This document shows, piece after piece, positions 21,792 to 21,800 of a DNA stretch of 21,800 bases (the first letter of the stretch is position 1; every line of letters starts with the position of its first letter). The notes beneath the pieces were generated by a model. That model was not told the DNA's origin and did not search any database. It saw only the letters and a list, made by a program, of their open reading frames with translations. Where the stretch lies: positions 1-21,800 of the forward strand of contig CAYRZL010000044.1 in NCBI GenBank assembly GCA_964428795.1, given 5' to 3'. Source of the DNA: CAYRZL01 sp964428795. Its GTDB lineage: Bacteria; Bacillota; Clostridia; Lachnospirales; Lachnospiraceae. Both the position numbers and the translations under genes were made by a program.

Positions 21792-21800
21792 TGGTATAAT
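21792..21800 (+). promoter_or_regulatory. Possible divergent promoter at the right edge
   Basis: TGGTATAAT at the very end on the plus strand is an extended -10 sequence. No good -35 is seen at 16-18 nt. It may belong to a gene beyond the window, divergent from rnf. Confidence 0.3.

Overview
The window looks like chromosomal DNA of a low-GC, strictly anaerobic Firmicute, most likely a Lachnospiraceae-type gut clostridium. The reasons are the clostridial rnfCDGEAB gene order, ferredoxin-rich redox proteins, strong AGGAGG-type ribosome binding sites, AT-rich intergenic DNA, and family-level protein similarity recognised by eye; no database search was run. Every supported gene is on the minus strand, so transcription runs from right to left.

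Layout from right to left. (1) 16548-21650: a complete six-gene rnf operon (C-D-G-E-A-B), the ferredoxin:NAD+ oxidoreductase ion pump. Its promoter carries an extended -10 and a Rex-like operator. (2) 13808-16428: a small accessory island with an XRE-HTH/Uma2 nuclease-like gene and a MATE exporter, each followed by a terminator. The Uma2 promoter lies upstream of a four-unit, ~41-bp tandem repeat that would form its 5' leader. Decayed copies of the same repeat lie past the MATE gene in the opposite orientation. (3) 7329-13561: a nine-gene sulfur assimilation operon, metY - sulfite reductase - TusA-like - thioredoxin-like - ThiS-like sulfur carrier - ThiF/MoeB-like E1 - JAMM protease - AraC-type regulator - cysK. 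(4) 2437-7122: an SsuABC/TauABC-type ABC importer operon with an Old-Yellow-Enzyme-type flavoprotein between the binding protein and the permease. (5) 252-2321: an ATP-grasp ligase followed by a LarE-family sulfur transferase, with its own promoter. At the left edge a further minus-strand promoter reads out of the window.

The most interesting system is block 3. It matches, part for part, the protein-thiocarboxylate route to homocysteine described in Wolinella succinogenes (HcyS, HcyF, HcyD, Sir, MetY). In that route sulfide from a siroheme sulfite reductase is loaded onto the C-terminus of a ThiS-like carrier by an E1-like adenylating enzyme. MetY transfers it to O-acetylhomoserine, and a JAMM protease both uncaps the carrier and releases homocysteine. 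Here the carrier ends in Gly-Gly-Gly-Cys, so the proposed cap is cysteine. The operon also contains a TusA-like protein, a CxxC thioredoxin, a regulator with a degenerate receiver domain, and cysteine synthase. The adjacent operon could import an organosulfur compound and process it reductively, supplying sulfite or sulfide without the oxygen-dependent SsuD. That link is inferred from gene order and a shared promoter motif.
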